From Symbiodinium natans (lineage: Eukaryota; Sar; Dinophyceae; Suessiales; Symbiodiniaceae), in assembly GCA_905221605.1 (NCBI GenBank), contig CAJNDS010002258.1, positions 446,501-510,500 of the forward strand: a stretch of 64,000 bases of DNA. The letters are read 5' to 3'. Under the pieces are notes generated by a model. The model saw only the letters and a list, made by a program, of their open reading frames with translations, did no database searches and had not been told where the DNA came from. This document shows, one piece after another, positions 24,112-36,405 of the stretch. Both the position numbers and the translations under genes were made by a program. The first letter of the stretch is position 1. The number at the start of each line of letters is the position of its first letter.

Positions 24112-24720
24112 GGTCCTTAATAGGGATAATTCCGGGATAATGGTACCCTATTATATTATAATCACCTTTATTCTAACAGGTCCCTAAAATCTTAGAAACG
24201 CTTTAGTATCTGCTTCCAGACCGTCTTCTTCGAAGCCGGAACACGAAGAAAGGCGCTAGATTTTTCCAGTACGTTTCCTTTGCTTAGCAACCAAAGGTTC
24301 TAAAGTTTTCCTTCGCTCAATTTTCAGAATATGTCTAAGATTTGTTCTTGGTGATTGGCGACTCTGTCTCTGGAAACCTTTAACTCTGTGGACACTAAGT
24401 AGGAGATGAGCCCAATTCCTGACCCCAAACCCTGAACTCAACCCTACAACCAAAATACTTGGGCCCTGGAAATCAAAAAGAAAATCAGAAGGGCGTGAAT
24501 GGTAATGTCACCTTTTGTGCCCATACCGTCCTTGCAAAAAAAGTGTCCAGGCAAGAGAAGCCTGCCTACTGACTGGCAGGATCTGAGGTCAGGTTCTTGG
24601 GGCCCATGGGGCGCATATGGCATGATGCACGTAGGTCATCCTTGTATGTGGGGCTGTTCCGGTTAGATGAAGGCAGTTGTTGCATGGAAACACGGGGCCC
24701 CGAGGCCCGGCCGAAATCCT

Positions 24721-24825
24721 GGAAAAATCTAGCATTTACCCGGAAAAGTCTAGCTTTTACCCGGGAAAGTCTAGCATTTGCCCGGAAAAGTTTAGCTTTT
24801 ACTCGGAAAAGTCTAGTTTTTTGCC
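24721..24825. repeat. 21-bp tandem repeat, five units
   Basis: Five consecutive 21-bp units of consensus GGAAAAGTCTAGCTTTTACCC. The + strand frame across them is open and gives a 7-residue repeat (KSLAFTR). Fragments of the unit recur at about 24962 and 25336. A flanking segment (GGAAACACGGGGCCCCGAGG) occurs at 24686 and 24938, so a larger unit of about 250 bp is duplicated. Confidence 0.85.
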
Positions 24826-27429
24826 AGCCTTGGCATGGAAAGGCTTAGCCCGGCTCAAGAAAACACCTTCGAGAGCATGGGATTGGACGTGGTGAAAGAA
24901 AAGTTCAGCGCTCCGTTTAGATTGAGGCATAGGTTGTATGGAAACACGGGGCCCCGAGGCTCGGAAAAGTCTAGTTTTTGCTCAGCCCGAAAAGCCACTT
25001 GGGGGGGTGTCCAATCCCAAACACAATAAGACCTGAACCCGAAAAGCCTTGATCAACAACCGTTCCGAGTGCGATGTCGGGGTGTCCAATCCGAAACACG
25101 CTAAACCCTGAACCCGAAAAGTCTTGAAAACAACTGACGCACTAAACCCTAAACAACTCTAACAGTACACTAGCCCTGAACCTGAAAACTAAAACTTCAG
25201 CTATCCAAATTACAGACATCCCTGAACCCTGTTCGGCAGCAACATCCTAACCCATGACAAGGTAGTGAGCCCCAACCCCTTGAACCCGAAACCACAGTCT
25301 TGATGGCCAGGAAATATCAGCAATTCAGCGAATGAAAAGTCTAGTTTTTTCTAGCTTTTTCTAGTTTTCTCTAGCCGACCAGCAAACGGTGCTTGGGGCT
25401 AGATTTTCCTAGATTTTTACCTTGGCTCCGAAAATGATGGCCACGAAGCGACCTCGAAAATGTATCAATGATAAAAGGAATTATCGTACCCCTTATTGAA
25501 ATCCCTATGAAGGACTGTAGAAGAAAGGACGAACATCCCAACTGAGAGCTGAAGATTGAGAGCCAAGAGGCTGTAGATTCGGAGTGCTTGGTCGGCGGTT
25601 TTCTTGAGGTCCTGCTTTCAAGAAATTAGCGATGTGAATTCATCCATTTAATCCATGGCCCCATCTTTCTGCGTCAAGTTGTGATGTTTTGGATTCTGCT
25701 TCGCAACATAGGAGCCCGCTGCCCCTTGTCATTGCTGCCTCCAGGGCTACGTAAAATCAGCACGAGCAGCAGTGAGTCCTTAAAGTCCTTCGGCGCAAAA
25801 TTCCTGTCGGCAATGCATGGGGTCCTTATTTTGAGCCCGGAGTCGGAGCAACTCAGATTTCACAGGGAGCCCCAAGCAGATCATGCGAAGAGCTGAAGAG
25901 GACTCACTCAAAAGGGATAAGAATGTCAAAGTCCTACTCGTATCATGTGCTGGCCTTTCTCCTTAACACCTTTCCGTTTCAAAACTGCCCACTCCTCACA
26001 GTATGATCAGAACTGGATTTTGAAGCCCACGTTATTCGACCATGGACAATCAGAAAAGCTCTGTTCTTCTCGCATTGCGTCCAGAAATTCACCCTTTCTG
26101 TGACCCTCCTATCCACTCGTGAACCCCTTCCAGCTCGTCTTGCGACTGAACTGAATCCTTCTCATGAATTCACCCCCCCCCCCCCCTCCTGCACCCAAGC
26201 TCAGCAGGCTGTGCGAAAGATGCACGCCTGACTGCTCAGGGGTAGAGACCCATGATACCATTCGCGTTTGCCGGGCCGGACGTGCATCGCTTGACATTGA
26301 AGACGCGCTGTACAAGTGCTTTCCAAAGTAACCACTGACAGTGGTCCAGGCCTCAATGCCGTCTACATCGGCAGCTTGGATAGCAAGAATTCGACTTGGG
26401 TGAACTTCTTTTGAAGAGCATCGGGCTGTGGCCTTGAGGTGTGGATGCTGACAACAATACAGCCGATACGATGCTGGATGCTGCCGTGCCCTACCAGGCA
26501 GCTGGAATTTCCCCATAGTCACCCTGCGTGCCTGATGGATGAGCTGCCAGTCATGCAGACGAAAGGGAACGGCGCATGTGAGATGTGAGAGGGCGGTGAG
26601 CGTAATTGACTGCTTTTTGTGCTGCCTGGAAAGGTGTGCGACAACCTTTTCTGTGCCTATTTCACCATCGAGCTTGTCATTAGACACTTGGCAGGGCGCG
26701 TCTGCAGAGTTTGTACTGCTGCCGAGCACGAAAGACGGGGTACCTGAATGGCAAGAACATGCACGAATCCAAGGATTCGCAGCGTTCGAGATGAAAAGGA
26801 ACTGTCTTCGGGACAGGTGGTTTGTTTTCGACACATTGCTGGCCACTTGGCTGCGTGTCTCCCTGTGCCATTCATCAAAGCATGGGGAAGAACCACATCA
26901 AACAACAAGGGGTAACAAGGGGCGTGATTGCTAGACTCCGGCACGCTGGAGTGTGAACTTCATCGATCCCAAACTGAGGTACTGCTCATGATTGCAGAGA
27001 CTTGGGCTGCGGCCTCGTGAGACGTGCTTGGCGACACTGGTTGTCGGGACTTGTGGGCTTGGTATGCAGTATGCATGAACGCATGCTGCATCGTGCAAGG
27101 TCTTGACAATTGTCATCGCAGCCATGGGAGCAAATACGTCCATGCCTACAGGCAATGGCTGCTAAATTTGTAGCGGGCCTTTGGCAAATATTCGGATGGG
27201 AGTAAAAGGAATGCATGTTGATATTTGCCTTGGATGAGCGCTTTTTCTAAAAGAGCCCCGGCATCTGGCAAGTCGTTGGCCGTTGAAAGTGGACTGTGCT
27301 GCGCTTGCTGTGTCTTCTTTTGATTCATGTAAATTGGGATGTTCGCCCTTATACCAACAGTCCTTAGTCAATCGGGATTATAATTATAGTGCCCCCTACT
27401 ATAACAAGGGGGGGAACAGCCCAACCTAC
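24826..27429. other. Repeat-rich stretch upstream of second channel
   Basis: Contains degenerate telomere-like words (about 25100-25250), CTAGTTTTT-type fragments (25336-25405) and copies of a TAAGGACTG repeat motif (25511, 27349-27368). Exons for helices S1-S3 of the downstream channel must lie here or further upstream but were not identified. Confidence 0.4.
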
Positions 27430-30390
27430 TAAGCCCTAAGCCGCAAGTTCATTTCCCTGGCAGCCCCTCTGCGACTCCTTCGGCTGCTGCGCCTCAGCCG
27501 CTTGGTGCGCCTACTGCGATCAGCTCCAGAGCTGCTGACCCTCATCAACGGCATGCGCGTGGCTTCCCGGGTCTCTTGCTGGGAATGGCTCAATTTTCCT
27601 TTCAATTCTTCAATGTTGTTAAATGGGGCTCGGCACATATCGGGGTGAGGATCGGTTCTTCTTCAGGTTGCTTTCTATCGATGCAGTCGCAGTTGCCTCC
27701 TAGGCTGTCTCGTCTGCCTTGCTCCTCATCGTCTTGCTGAACTACGTGTTGCCTGGAGAACCCAAGCGACACCTGCGCATGTGGCCAGTCTTTACAGTCA
27801 CGGCACAACCACGAGACTTCATCGAATGCCAAGGTTTGCCATTGTCCTGCTGATGTTCCTGCAGCAGGTGGAAGATGATGCGACCGAAGACTCTAGGCAT
27901 CTCTTGGTAGACTTTTTGTGCAACATTGCAGTTGCCGCGGTCGCCTTGCTTCTGCATGGGTTGTAATGTCTCTTTGCGGGCGGGCATCATGTCGGCCCAC
28001 TGTTGCGGCCTCCGCAATGTTTCTGCAAATCGAGCCGAGGAGTCCTTCAAGACTTTGGGTCTCTGCTCCTCAGCTGCCCAAGGATTGAGGTTGCCACTCC
28101 TGAGTTTTGCCAATAATTTACATTGCAGCCTACAGTCTAGCGATGTCTCACGTTCTGTTCAGGTATGTGGACACTCGCCTTGGACGGTACGTTCATGGAT
28201 GGTGGCTTGGCGGAAGATAACCTCTCAGCGCCAGCATTCCAGCACATTGGGCATGTCATCTGCTTGCTTTCTGAATCGCATTCACGCAGCGCGGTCTGGG
28301 CAAGCCACAGAGCAACGAAACGTCGCACTTCAACCGAGTGCATGTGCACAGGAACCAAAGATATCTTTGAGAGCCTGAGGCGCCCCAGCAGCAATTCAGC
28401 ACGTAGTTCTTCTAGCCTTGCGCTGGAGCCTTCTAGAGGCACTTGTTGACTAGGCTTATTTGTCGTTCCCCTTTTGGACCCCGTCCCCGGTCAAGCCGAT
28501 CAACCATGACGTTGAACATTCTTATCTAGCAGAGGAGCCACGGTAGGTGACTCGCATAAATCCTCCTTTCTTCTGGTTTGGTTCCTCGTGAGCTGACGAG
28601 CTGCAGCTCGGAGTTAGACATGTCGTTTGCAGTTCGAAGTCAGCCCTTGCGCAGCAACGGGCCTCTTCAATTTTGAGGTTTAGACCTGTGGTGGGGCGGG
28701 GGCGGGGGGTGGGGCACTTGCAACCTGACGAAGGACACTGGACAGCAGGACCGAGTGGCGTGGCAAGCATTATTGTTCGGCGGGATTTGGGTGTATGCCG
28801 CATGTCTGTAGCACAAAGGGTTTCTGGAAGCATGCAGTTGCGCAGCCCACGGACAGAGCCAGTGCCACAATGACAGCCAGAAAAGGAAAAGCCAGAAAGC
28901 ATGAAGTCTCATTCACGCCTCACATGGCCTCAGCCCAGTCACCCCTGGATCCTGGGCTGGGGCATGATCACCATCTTCACTTTCTACGTTTTGCTGACAA
29001 ACGTGACGGCTGCCTGGCTGCACTGAGCGCTTTTGGACATTGCGAGGCCACAGGTCCAGAGCATGCCAGGAAGCTTCCATCTGCCGAAATTCGGGGGTTG
29101 CTCAGGTCATGAACATGCTTATCGGTATCCTCTGCGAAGCTTCTCGGCGGCAACCAGTGGGCAACCAGTACACAGCTACTGAACTTACTGAACCCTGAAT
29201 ACTCTGAGTGAAAGAAGGCAGCTTTGAGACCCAAGGGCCGGCCCTTCGTGCCATTCAACTTTACCTTAAGACTCTCAGGCCAACTCGCTTGATGCCAGGT
29301 TGTGTCTGAAGTGAAGCGAGAAGACGAGGAGGGATGTTTGCGAAGTGCTGTGACAACTTGGGGAAATCGCTTCTCAACCCGCATGAGGAAAGCCCTGTCT
29401 CACAGCCACTGTTGATTGGTGCGGCGCCGTGTGTGGTCAGCTAACACACGAGTTTGGGATTTTGGAAGTTTCCTTGTTGACCCCTGCGGCTTACAAAAGG
29501 CTTCAACAGCCAGGTAGGATAAGTTTAGGCTTTCTACCCGCTGCTCATCCCGAAAAGCAGATCTGTCAGCCCCTTTCGCAGGAGGGAGTTGCAATCGACT
29601 TCATGAAAGCACATCTCCGGTCAATGCTGACTGAGATCGACAAGGCGTGGCAGATCATGGCAGGTCACATTCTGAACTGAAGAGTGATCGGGTCCATTGT
29701 GGCTCTTCTGACAGGATGGTAACGAGAACATCTCAAAATTGGCCACTCGGCTGCACTTGCTGTCAGCCCGGATCCGGATCCACGCCCCCCTCATGCAGGA
29801 ACTGGCGGCAGTCGTTGAGGACGAAAAGGCGCAGAAGGTTCTTTCGGAGCTGCAGGCCCATTTCCCTGATGCTAGAGGCTGTTTTTTTTTTTACCGCAAT
29901 CTATGGTCCTGTCAACGATCTGCCACAAGACCGAATGTATCCGTCTAATTGCCCGAGCCTCCTATAGTACACAAGTTCTGCACGACCCGCCAGGTCAAGC
30001 CTGAGGATGTGATCGATCTGACGGACAGGGATGTTGCACACGTTATCACGCGTTCTCGATACTGGTCACCTGTAGGTGCTAAGATGTGCTTAGGAAGAGA
30101 TCGCCCCGTGGATCAATTGGTGAGGGCTCACAGACGGCAGAACTTGCATTGGAGACTGACATCTGCGGTCAGGAGTACCTCTTTGAGCAAGACCAGGATG
30201 CCGGGCGAGAGCAAGAAGTCACACGCCACGTAGCTGCAGCTTCCCCCCGAGAAACAGCGTCCAACGAGAGCCCTTGCAGCAAGCGCTCATGGAGCGCCCA
30301 CATCATCATTCTCCATCCTCTTCCCAGGCGAAGAGTTGCTGGAGGTGATTCTCAAAATTCGTGGCGGCCGGGAGATCTCTAACCAGGCCT
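27430..30390 (+). CDS. Second voltage-gated cation channel with EF-hands (partial)
   Basis: Exons: about 27430-27570 (S4 and linker, LRLLRLLRLSRLVRLLR), 27704-27747 (S5), 27834-27919, 28163 to about 28220 (pore, CMWTLALDGTFMDG, with C split across the intron), about 28950-29002 (S6), 29106-29138 (VMNMLIGILCE), 29299-29328 (VVSEVKREDE), 29582-29644, 29715-29741, 29799-29855, 29994-30023, 30173 to about 30224, and 30328 to about 30385 (ELLEVILKIRGG). The EF-hand loop D-K-D-G-N-E-N-I-S-K-L-E is assembled from three exons, one only 27 bp long. Donors in resolved order are GT, GT, GC, GT, GC, GA, GC, GC, GC, GA; every acceptor is AG|G. Order and motifs match the dinoflagellate EF-hand channel family. 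Unlike the first channel, the pore is of the WTL-x-DGTFMD type. S1-S3 and the extreme C-terminus were not found. Confidence 0.8.
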
Positions 30391-32829
30391 GGCAACGTAC
30401 ACTCACCATGCAGAAGGTGTCTTGGCCTCACACGGCAAGCGCATGGCTGTGGGTGCCACAGCTCCCGGTTGCTGCAGGACATCATTGACGTTCGCTGCGA
30501 CGCTTGCCTGAAAGTCTTACGCCGTGTGATGCCTGGGTCGGCGTAGTAACAGATCGTGTGGCGAAGTGGTTTTGGACGAGAGAATTGGCAGGCCATGGTA
30601 CAGCCTTGTTCCTGTGACAGAAGAATTCATAAGAGGGTTCCCTGCTTTCTGTGCTGCGGGCTGCCCTTCGCCTTGGACAACAAAGACGGGAGTCGACTTT
30701 CGCAGTTAGCCGATGCCGACCGTAGAAGGCACAAAAAACACGTGGACAGTTGGGACCTCTTGGGATTCTGTTTGACTGGCAAGCTGGAAAGATCTTGAAA
30801 GCTTGCAGTTGCATGGGAGTGCCGAAGCTGTCAAAGGATATCCGGCGAATCGTCCAGCGACAGACCGGCATGGCCTCTTGGCTCGAGGGCTGGCAGGCTC
30901 ATCTGGAAGCGCGAGTGTGCTGAGACTTGCTCCAAGGTGTTGAAGGAATTCTCACGCCTCAGCCAGAAGCTGGAGGGGATCCTAGATCGATATGGGTAGC
31001 TGGGCAGCACTTTTCGAAATCCCTTTTGTCGTATCTTGTCGCTTTGCGGGTTAATAGACCATGACAGACCTGTCCCAGGTAGAGTGGCCTTGGTGGCCTT
31101 GCGTTTGCCAGCCAAAGGCTGGCTATGAGAATGCATCCAGCTTAGGAGCTGGACAGGACTTTTCTTGTGAAATCTTCTGGCTGGCAGATGGATAGTCGTG
31201 TTTATTGCAGTTCCTTGCTTGCTGAAGGGTGCGAGATGTTGCACCCGCCAATGCCTCTAGTTAGATGTGCCCCACTGATGAGGCACACTGCATGTCTTAG
31301 GAGATTGGCTATAGTGTGGGAGCGGTTGACGAGCTTCTGCCAAAGCCCACAGCTTGAAAACGCGCTTAGCTTTTAAGAAGTCCTGCTGCATCCTTCTACA
31401 TCCTTCTGCCTACTGCCTCTAAAAGGCTCTAGAGTATCCAAGCGCGCATCGGAGAAGCTCCCTAAAAGAGCCGTGGTGACGAAACCGTCAACCGCGGGTG
31501 GGAGCCTTGGGAGCGGCCTCGAGCCTTAAGTGGGAGTCTTTTTTTCCTTGGCAGGAAGCCGTCCCAAAATCGCCATGGGTGTTCAGGCGCCTGCAGGCTC
31601 TCTCTCCACATTCTGACAAGTTCTCCAGTCAAGCCCAATCAAAGATAGCCAGAAAGGTATTCTAGCACTTCCCCCCCCCCCTCATGCCGAAGTTACACAC
31701 ACCGGGATTGCTGATCGACTCGCAGCGCCACAGCTACCTTTGCATTGCTGCCGCAACGGCAGCTATGGCAGCTCTTTTAGAACCCTCGCCTTGTTTTTGG
31801 ACGATATTCCGAACGGAATGGCAAGGAAAAGCAGCGGCTGCCACTTGCCTGGGTGCCTGCAGCTGGGTTGGGACTTGGGATCTCGTGCCTTCTGAAATCT
31901 TGTGCCAGAGTTCATTTGAAAGGTCAAGGCGTAGAGGCTGGCCTGGGGGGTATAGAGGCTACTCAGGCTTCTCTTTGGGACGAATTCGCGCCGGAGACTG
32001 TTGCAAAGAAACAAACAACATAATTTCACATCATCACGACGTGCGTCAACCACACCGCTTGCGTGGGCACAGCACTTCATCCTGTTCTTGAAGTCTCAAT
32101 GTGTCTCGTTGCCAGGCTTCAGCCAAGGATCAAAGCGCGCTGAGTGGAAAAAATTGATCGCAGCTTTGCTCCAGCGCAGAGGAGGGTGCAAACCTGCCCT
32201 ACTGTTCCATGGCTTTGCCACGGCATAACTCACCCCGGCTCCATTTGCAAAAATCGTGCAAGCAACACGTGGACAACTCAAAGCTTAGTGCGTTGCAGCG
32301 CGTGCTCGAAGATCACAGAAGCACCGTACCTGCAAGCAGCAACTCGACGACCCACTACCCACTGCACTCCCATGCTTGGGCCACCGACGCTTGAGAAGGA
32401 GGGCGGGACGGTTTCCACTGCCACCATCCAAAAGCGACTTTCCTTCTTCAGGATCATGAGGTGGCATGGGGACAGCATGAGAGTATGAGAGGGCCAGGGT
32501 ATACATTAAATTACAGTTGCACAAGTAAAGGCCTTGCAGCTTACAGATGTGGACCGTGCGGGCAGAGAACGCAAGTGCTGCTTTGGGTTGGTCACTGAAT
32601 TCCAGATGCCTTTGTTCGATCCATCGTCAAGCCGGTACTAGTTGCTAGACTAGACAAGAACAAGCCTTGTGCCGACTGTGTCAAAGTTGGACAGTTGCTG
32701 CGATGATGAAGCCCATGGCACAAGAAGGTCAAATCGGGATCACTTGCGGGCGACTGAAAGCGTGATGCTGTTTGGTTGAAGTTGTCGCATGCCGGCTCTT
32801 GCAAAGCATCAAAGCTTCACGTTGCTCGC
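30391..32829. other. Intergenic stretch upstream of the LHC array
   Basis: No family motif seen on either strand. The end of the channel gene and any promoter of the array would lie here. ORFs such as 31684-32091 have no supporting features. Confidence 0.4.
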
Positions 32830-32877
32830 CGCTTCGCCGAAACGTTCGGGCTGAAGAAGGGGTGACAGCCTCCTTCC

Positions 32878-32880
32878 AGG
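32878..32880 (+). promoter_or_regulatory. Candidate spliced-leader trans-splice acceptor (LHC copy A)
   Basis: A pyrimidine-rich run (GCCTCCTTCCAG|G) 41 nt upstream of the ATG at 32921. The same site is conserved before all five copies, with the acceptor AG ending at 32879, 36364, 39826, 43287 and 54393. Dinoflagellate mRNAs receive a trans-spliced leader at such AG sites; use of this one is inferred from position and conservation. Confidence 0.55.
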
Positions 32881-32920
32881 GACACCTCTCGTGTTCTCGG
32901 CGTAGCTCGCGTGCTCCACG

Positions 32921-35719
32921 ATGGTCGCCATGTCCAAGATATCGGCCTTTGCCACAGGAGCAGCTGCGGTGACTGCAGCGACGGCCTTCGTAGCGCCACA
33001 GACGGCCAGGCAGTCGACGCAGCCAACGCTCCGAGGCACTCAGCAGAGGTCCGCCGCAGGGACCAGCGCAGCAGGCGTTAGCCTTGGCCTTGGAGCCATG
33101 GGCCTGGCTGCGGCCCTCGTGCGCCCGGCGCTGCCGGCGGTGCGGGCCGGCGTCGTGCGCTGCGCCTACGACGCCTCCGGCGAGATTGGTGCATGCGACC
33201 CTCTGCTGTTCTGGGACCCAGTCGGCTACTGCCAGGACGGCTGCACAAAGGAGGACTTCGACCGCCGCCGCGCAGTGGAGCTGAAGCACGGAAGGCTCTG
33301 CATGGTCGCCTCGATCGGAATGCTTTGGCCGGACGTCTTCGGCAAGTTCGATGGCTACTTGTCGCCGTCACAGAACTTGAAGTTCGCGGACGTGCCCTCA
33401 GGAATTGCTGCGGTCAGCAAGGTTCCGCTGGAGGGATGGCTTCAGGTCCTGCTGGTGGCGGGGCTCATTGAGACGCAGCTCTTCAAGGATCAGTCCTTCG
33501 GAGGCTTTGCCTATGGCAAGTACGGGGCAGAGCCGGGCAACTTCGGCACTGGCTACTGGGGCAGGAAGATCCAGGACCCAGCCGAGCGTCGGCTGAAGCT
33601 GACCACCGAGCTGAACAACGGGCGGCTGGCAATGATTGCCATGGCCGGGATGCTGATCCAGAATGGCCTCACCGGCCAGTCCCCGATCGAGCAGCTGCAG
33701 GCTGGCCACTACTCGCCCTTCAACGATGGCCAGGGCTTCTTCGCCTTCGACCCTTCCCAGGAGCTCGGCGCCTGCCCTCCCCTGGGCTACTGGGACCCCT
33801 TTGGCATGATGGCGTTCCAGGACGAGGAGAAGTTCCGCCGCAACCGCGAGCTGGAGCTGAAGCACGGAAGGATCTGCATGGCCGCCACCATCGGCATGAT
33901 CGTGCCTGACCTCTTTGGCCGTTTTGGTGGCTACCTCTCACCCAGCGCAGGCCTCAAGTTCTCGGACATCCCTTGCACTATTGAGGCTATCTACAAGGTC
34001 CCGACCTTCGGCTGGTTGCAGATCTTTGCTCTGGCCGGCGCCATCGAAGCCAAGAACCAGGCCTTCCCAGAGAATTATGGCTATCCTCCCTTCTGGGGTC
34101 GGATCAACACCCTTGAGCCAGAGGAGAAGCAGAAGAAGCTCTTGGCGGAGATCAACAATGGACGTTTGGCGATGGTTGCCATGGCCGCCATTGTGGCACA
34201 GAACGGTGCCACCGGCCAGTCCCTTGTCGAGCAGTTCACCACAGGAAATCTGAACCCCTTCGTGGGTGGCTATGCTCAGCGCGAGGCCTCGGATCGCCTG
34301 GCGCTGCGTGCTGAGTTCGGCTCCGGCGCAGGCAAGTCCACGGCCCTCCCTTGGGACCCCATCCCGGAGGGCCTCACCAACGACATCTTCAACCCGGTCT
34401 ACGTGGGCGACGTGGGCTTCGACCCTGCAGGCCGGCATGCGCTGGCATGCGCCGGCATGGTTCGGAACATTTCGGAACGTAAGAGAGGAACGCTATAGGA
34501 GTGTCATGGGAGTGGTACAACGTGCGGTGTGCATCATGTGCTGTCATCATCTCTCCTCTTGCGGGCCAGGCTTCGCCAAGAACCAGCGACTGCTGCCTTG
34601 GTATCGTGAAGCCGAGCTTGCGCACGGCCGCGTTTGCATGCTGGCAGTGCTCGGCTACACCGTGCCTTTGCCACCGATTGCAGGAAGTATCGCGTGGTAG
34701 ATGTCTTCGGCGCTTCACAGTCTCTCCCTGCGAGCAACTTTCCGAGGTGCAGACTGCTGGCGCCAAGTTCGAGCCCTTCATCACCCGCTACCCGACGGAC
34801 TCGGCGGACCCCCTGAAGGCGGCCACGCAGGCGGGGTGCTGGCAGTCTGTAGCACAAGGTGTACGCAGGTCCGACGTAGGCGCAAGGCCAGTGCACAGAT
34901 GTGTGAAAGAGCATGTCTCGAAAAGAAGGCGGGCTTGGAGCCTATTGGAGCCTGAGGGGTGTTGTATTTTGCATAGCTGCATCACGCTGTGTGCGGGATG
35001 GTGTAGGTGCCCATCATCGGCTGGCTCCAGATCATCGTCGTGATCGCCCTGTCTGAACTGTGGCGCTACGAGAACGCTTCTGGGCAGCAGATGGATCAGA
35101 CTGCAGCATGGCATCTGCACCCTGTGTGACCATGCCGTGGCATGTGTGAAAGCTGTGGAAGGGTTTCGAAAAGTGGTCTCTGGCGCCAGGTCATTAGCAA
35201 GTACTCTCAGGGAGTCCAGCCTGGAGACCTCGGCTGGAACCCGACCGCTCCCGTGAGCAGCCCACGCCCCAAGTGGCCGGCGCCTGAGTGTGGCGCACCC
35301 GCACTTGTGCGGCGCCTTGTCGCCATCGCGTCCCATCACAGGCCCAGAGAAGCCCTTACTCTTGACACTGGATGGCACGCCACGGTCGCCACGCATGAGG
35401 TTCGGGCCGACCTTCACCGCCGCGTACCAGCCGGAGGACATGTCCACCCATCGCGCGACGCTGTTGTTGGGGTTGTTGGGGTAGGCGGGCCATAGACCAT
35501 AGACCATAGACCAAGAGACGGTTTCCAAAGCTGCTTCTTGAGCAGGAGTGGAACAACATGAAGTTGCGGGAGATCAAGCACTGCCGTTTGGCCATGGTGG
35601 GGTTCTTCTTCATGGTGCTCCGAAACGCATCCACAGGCGAAGGGCCGTCGCTGCTGCCGAACTTGGCGGCGGCAGAGTTCCAGTCTTCCGTCGGCGACTT
35701 CATTCCCAGGGACATCTGA
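32921..35719 (+). CDS. Three-unit chlorophyll a/c light-harvesting protein, copy A
   Basis: Thylakoid antenna protein, predicted 674 residues. Exons: 32921-34430, 34570-34661, 34747-34830, 35007-35075, 35190-35285, 35546-35719. Donors are GC, GT, GC, GC, GA; acceptors are all AG|G. Residues 1-90 are a leader with a hydrophobic start, the plastid motif TAFVAPQ and a second hydrophobic stretch. Unit 1 has VELKHGRLCM (119-128), VPLEGWLQVLL (168-178) and ELNNGRLAM (230-238). Unit 2 has LELKHGRICM (311-320), VPTFGWLQIF (360-369) and EINNGRLAM (410-418). Unit 3, found only after splicing, has REAELAHGRVCM (516-527), VPIIGWLQIIVV (563-574) and REIKHCRLAM (625-634). In unit 3 the usual N-G before R is H-C. 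Reading straight through exon 1 gives a false stop at 34496-34498. Compared with the other copies, exon 1 carries several private synonymous changes. Confidence 0.93.
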
Positions 35720-36405
35720 GAATCTGAGAGGTTTTGTCGTTCAAGGCTGCCTGCGTCTCCCTCCCATTCCTTGCCAACAATGAGGCAAAAGAAAACCCAA
35801 ACTGTAAGCTTACTATGGTCGTTTCGTTGAGGGGCTGGGTGGACGATTTCGACGATTTCTAGCTTAGGAATTGACTCTGACTCCCCCCTCCCACTTTCGG
35901 CACTCTTCTGCCTGCCGCAGTGCAAAAAAAACCGGCAGCCTTGAAGCCTGTCCAATTGTATTTAAAATCTGGTGTAGGAATAGATAGCGAAGTACGTCTT
36001 TCGATGTCTGTGGAAGCGGTCGACGAAGCTCCGGCCAATGCCCACCATCCGCGGGAGTGGGGCATTCTTTTTCCCTTAGAAAATCTTGGTCGGAAGCTGT
36101 CCGAGAGTCGACAGGCAAGGTGCTCAGGCACTAGGCTGCTGCCATCCACAGACCCTGCACATGTGCCCTTAGGCCTCACGAGTCACTAGTCGTCGCCACG
36201 CGCGGACGGGCGACCTGCTGTGCAAGCAAAAACGTATAAAGCTCTGGCGAGTGAGGGGAGGGTGTAGGGTGACGGCATATGTAGCATTGCGAAAGCAAAG
36301 TCTTGAGTTGGCCGAGTTCATGCACGTCCGTTCGGCTGAAGAAGGGGTGACAGCCTCCTTCCAGGGACACCTCTCGTGTTCTCGGCGTAGCTCGCGTGCT
36401 CCACG
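35720..36405 (+). promoter_or_regulatory. LHC intergenic spacer (A-B), repeated in the array
   Basis: Spacer of 686 bp between the stop of copy A and the ATG of copy B. It contains a TATAAA word at 36235-36240 followed by an AGG-rich stretch and then the conserved acceptor at 36364. Near-identical spacers follow copies B and C; after copy D the spacer is cut immediately before the TATAAA word. Whether TATAAA acts as a promoter element is unproven, since dinoflagellates are thought often to use other motifs. Confidence 0.5.

Noticed and set aside
24597-25029. ORFs across the 21-bp repeats as a repeat protein
   Set aside because: The frame is open because the repeat period is a multiple of three; no start, splice or domain evidence.
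32729-33289. Minus-strand ORFs opposite LHC exon 1 (also in the other copies)
   Set aside because: They are shadows of GC-rich coding sequence and repeat identically with it; no independent motif.
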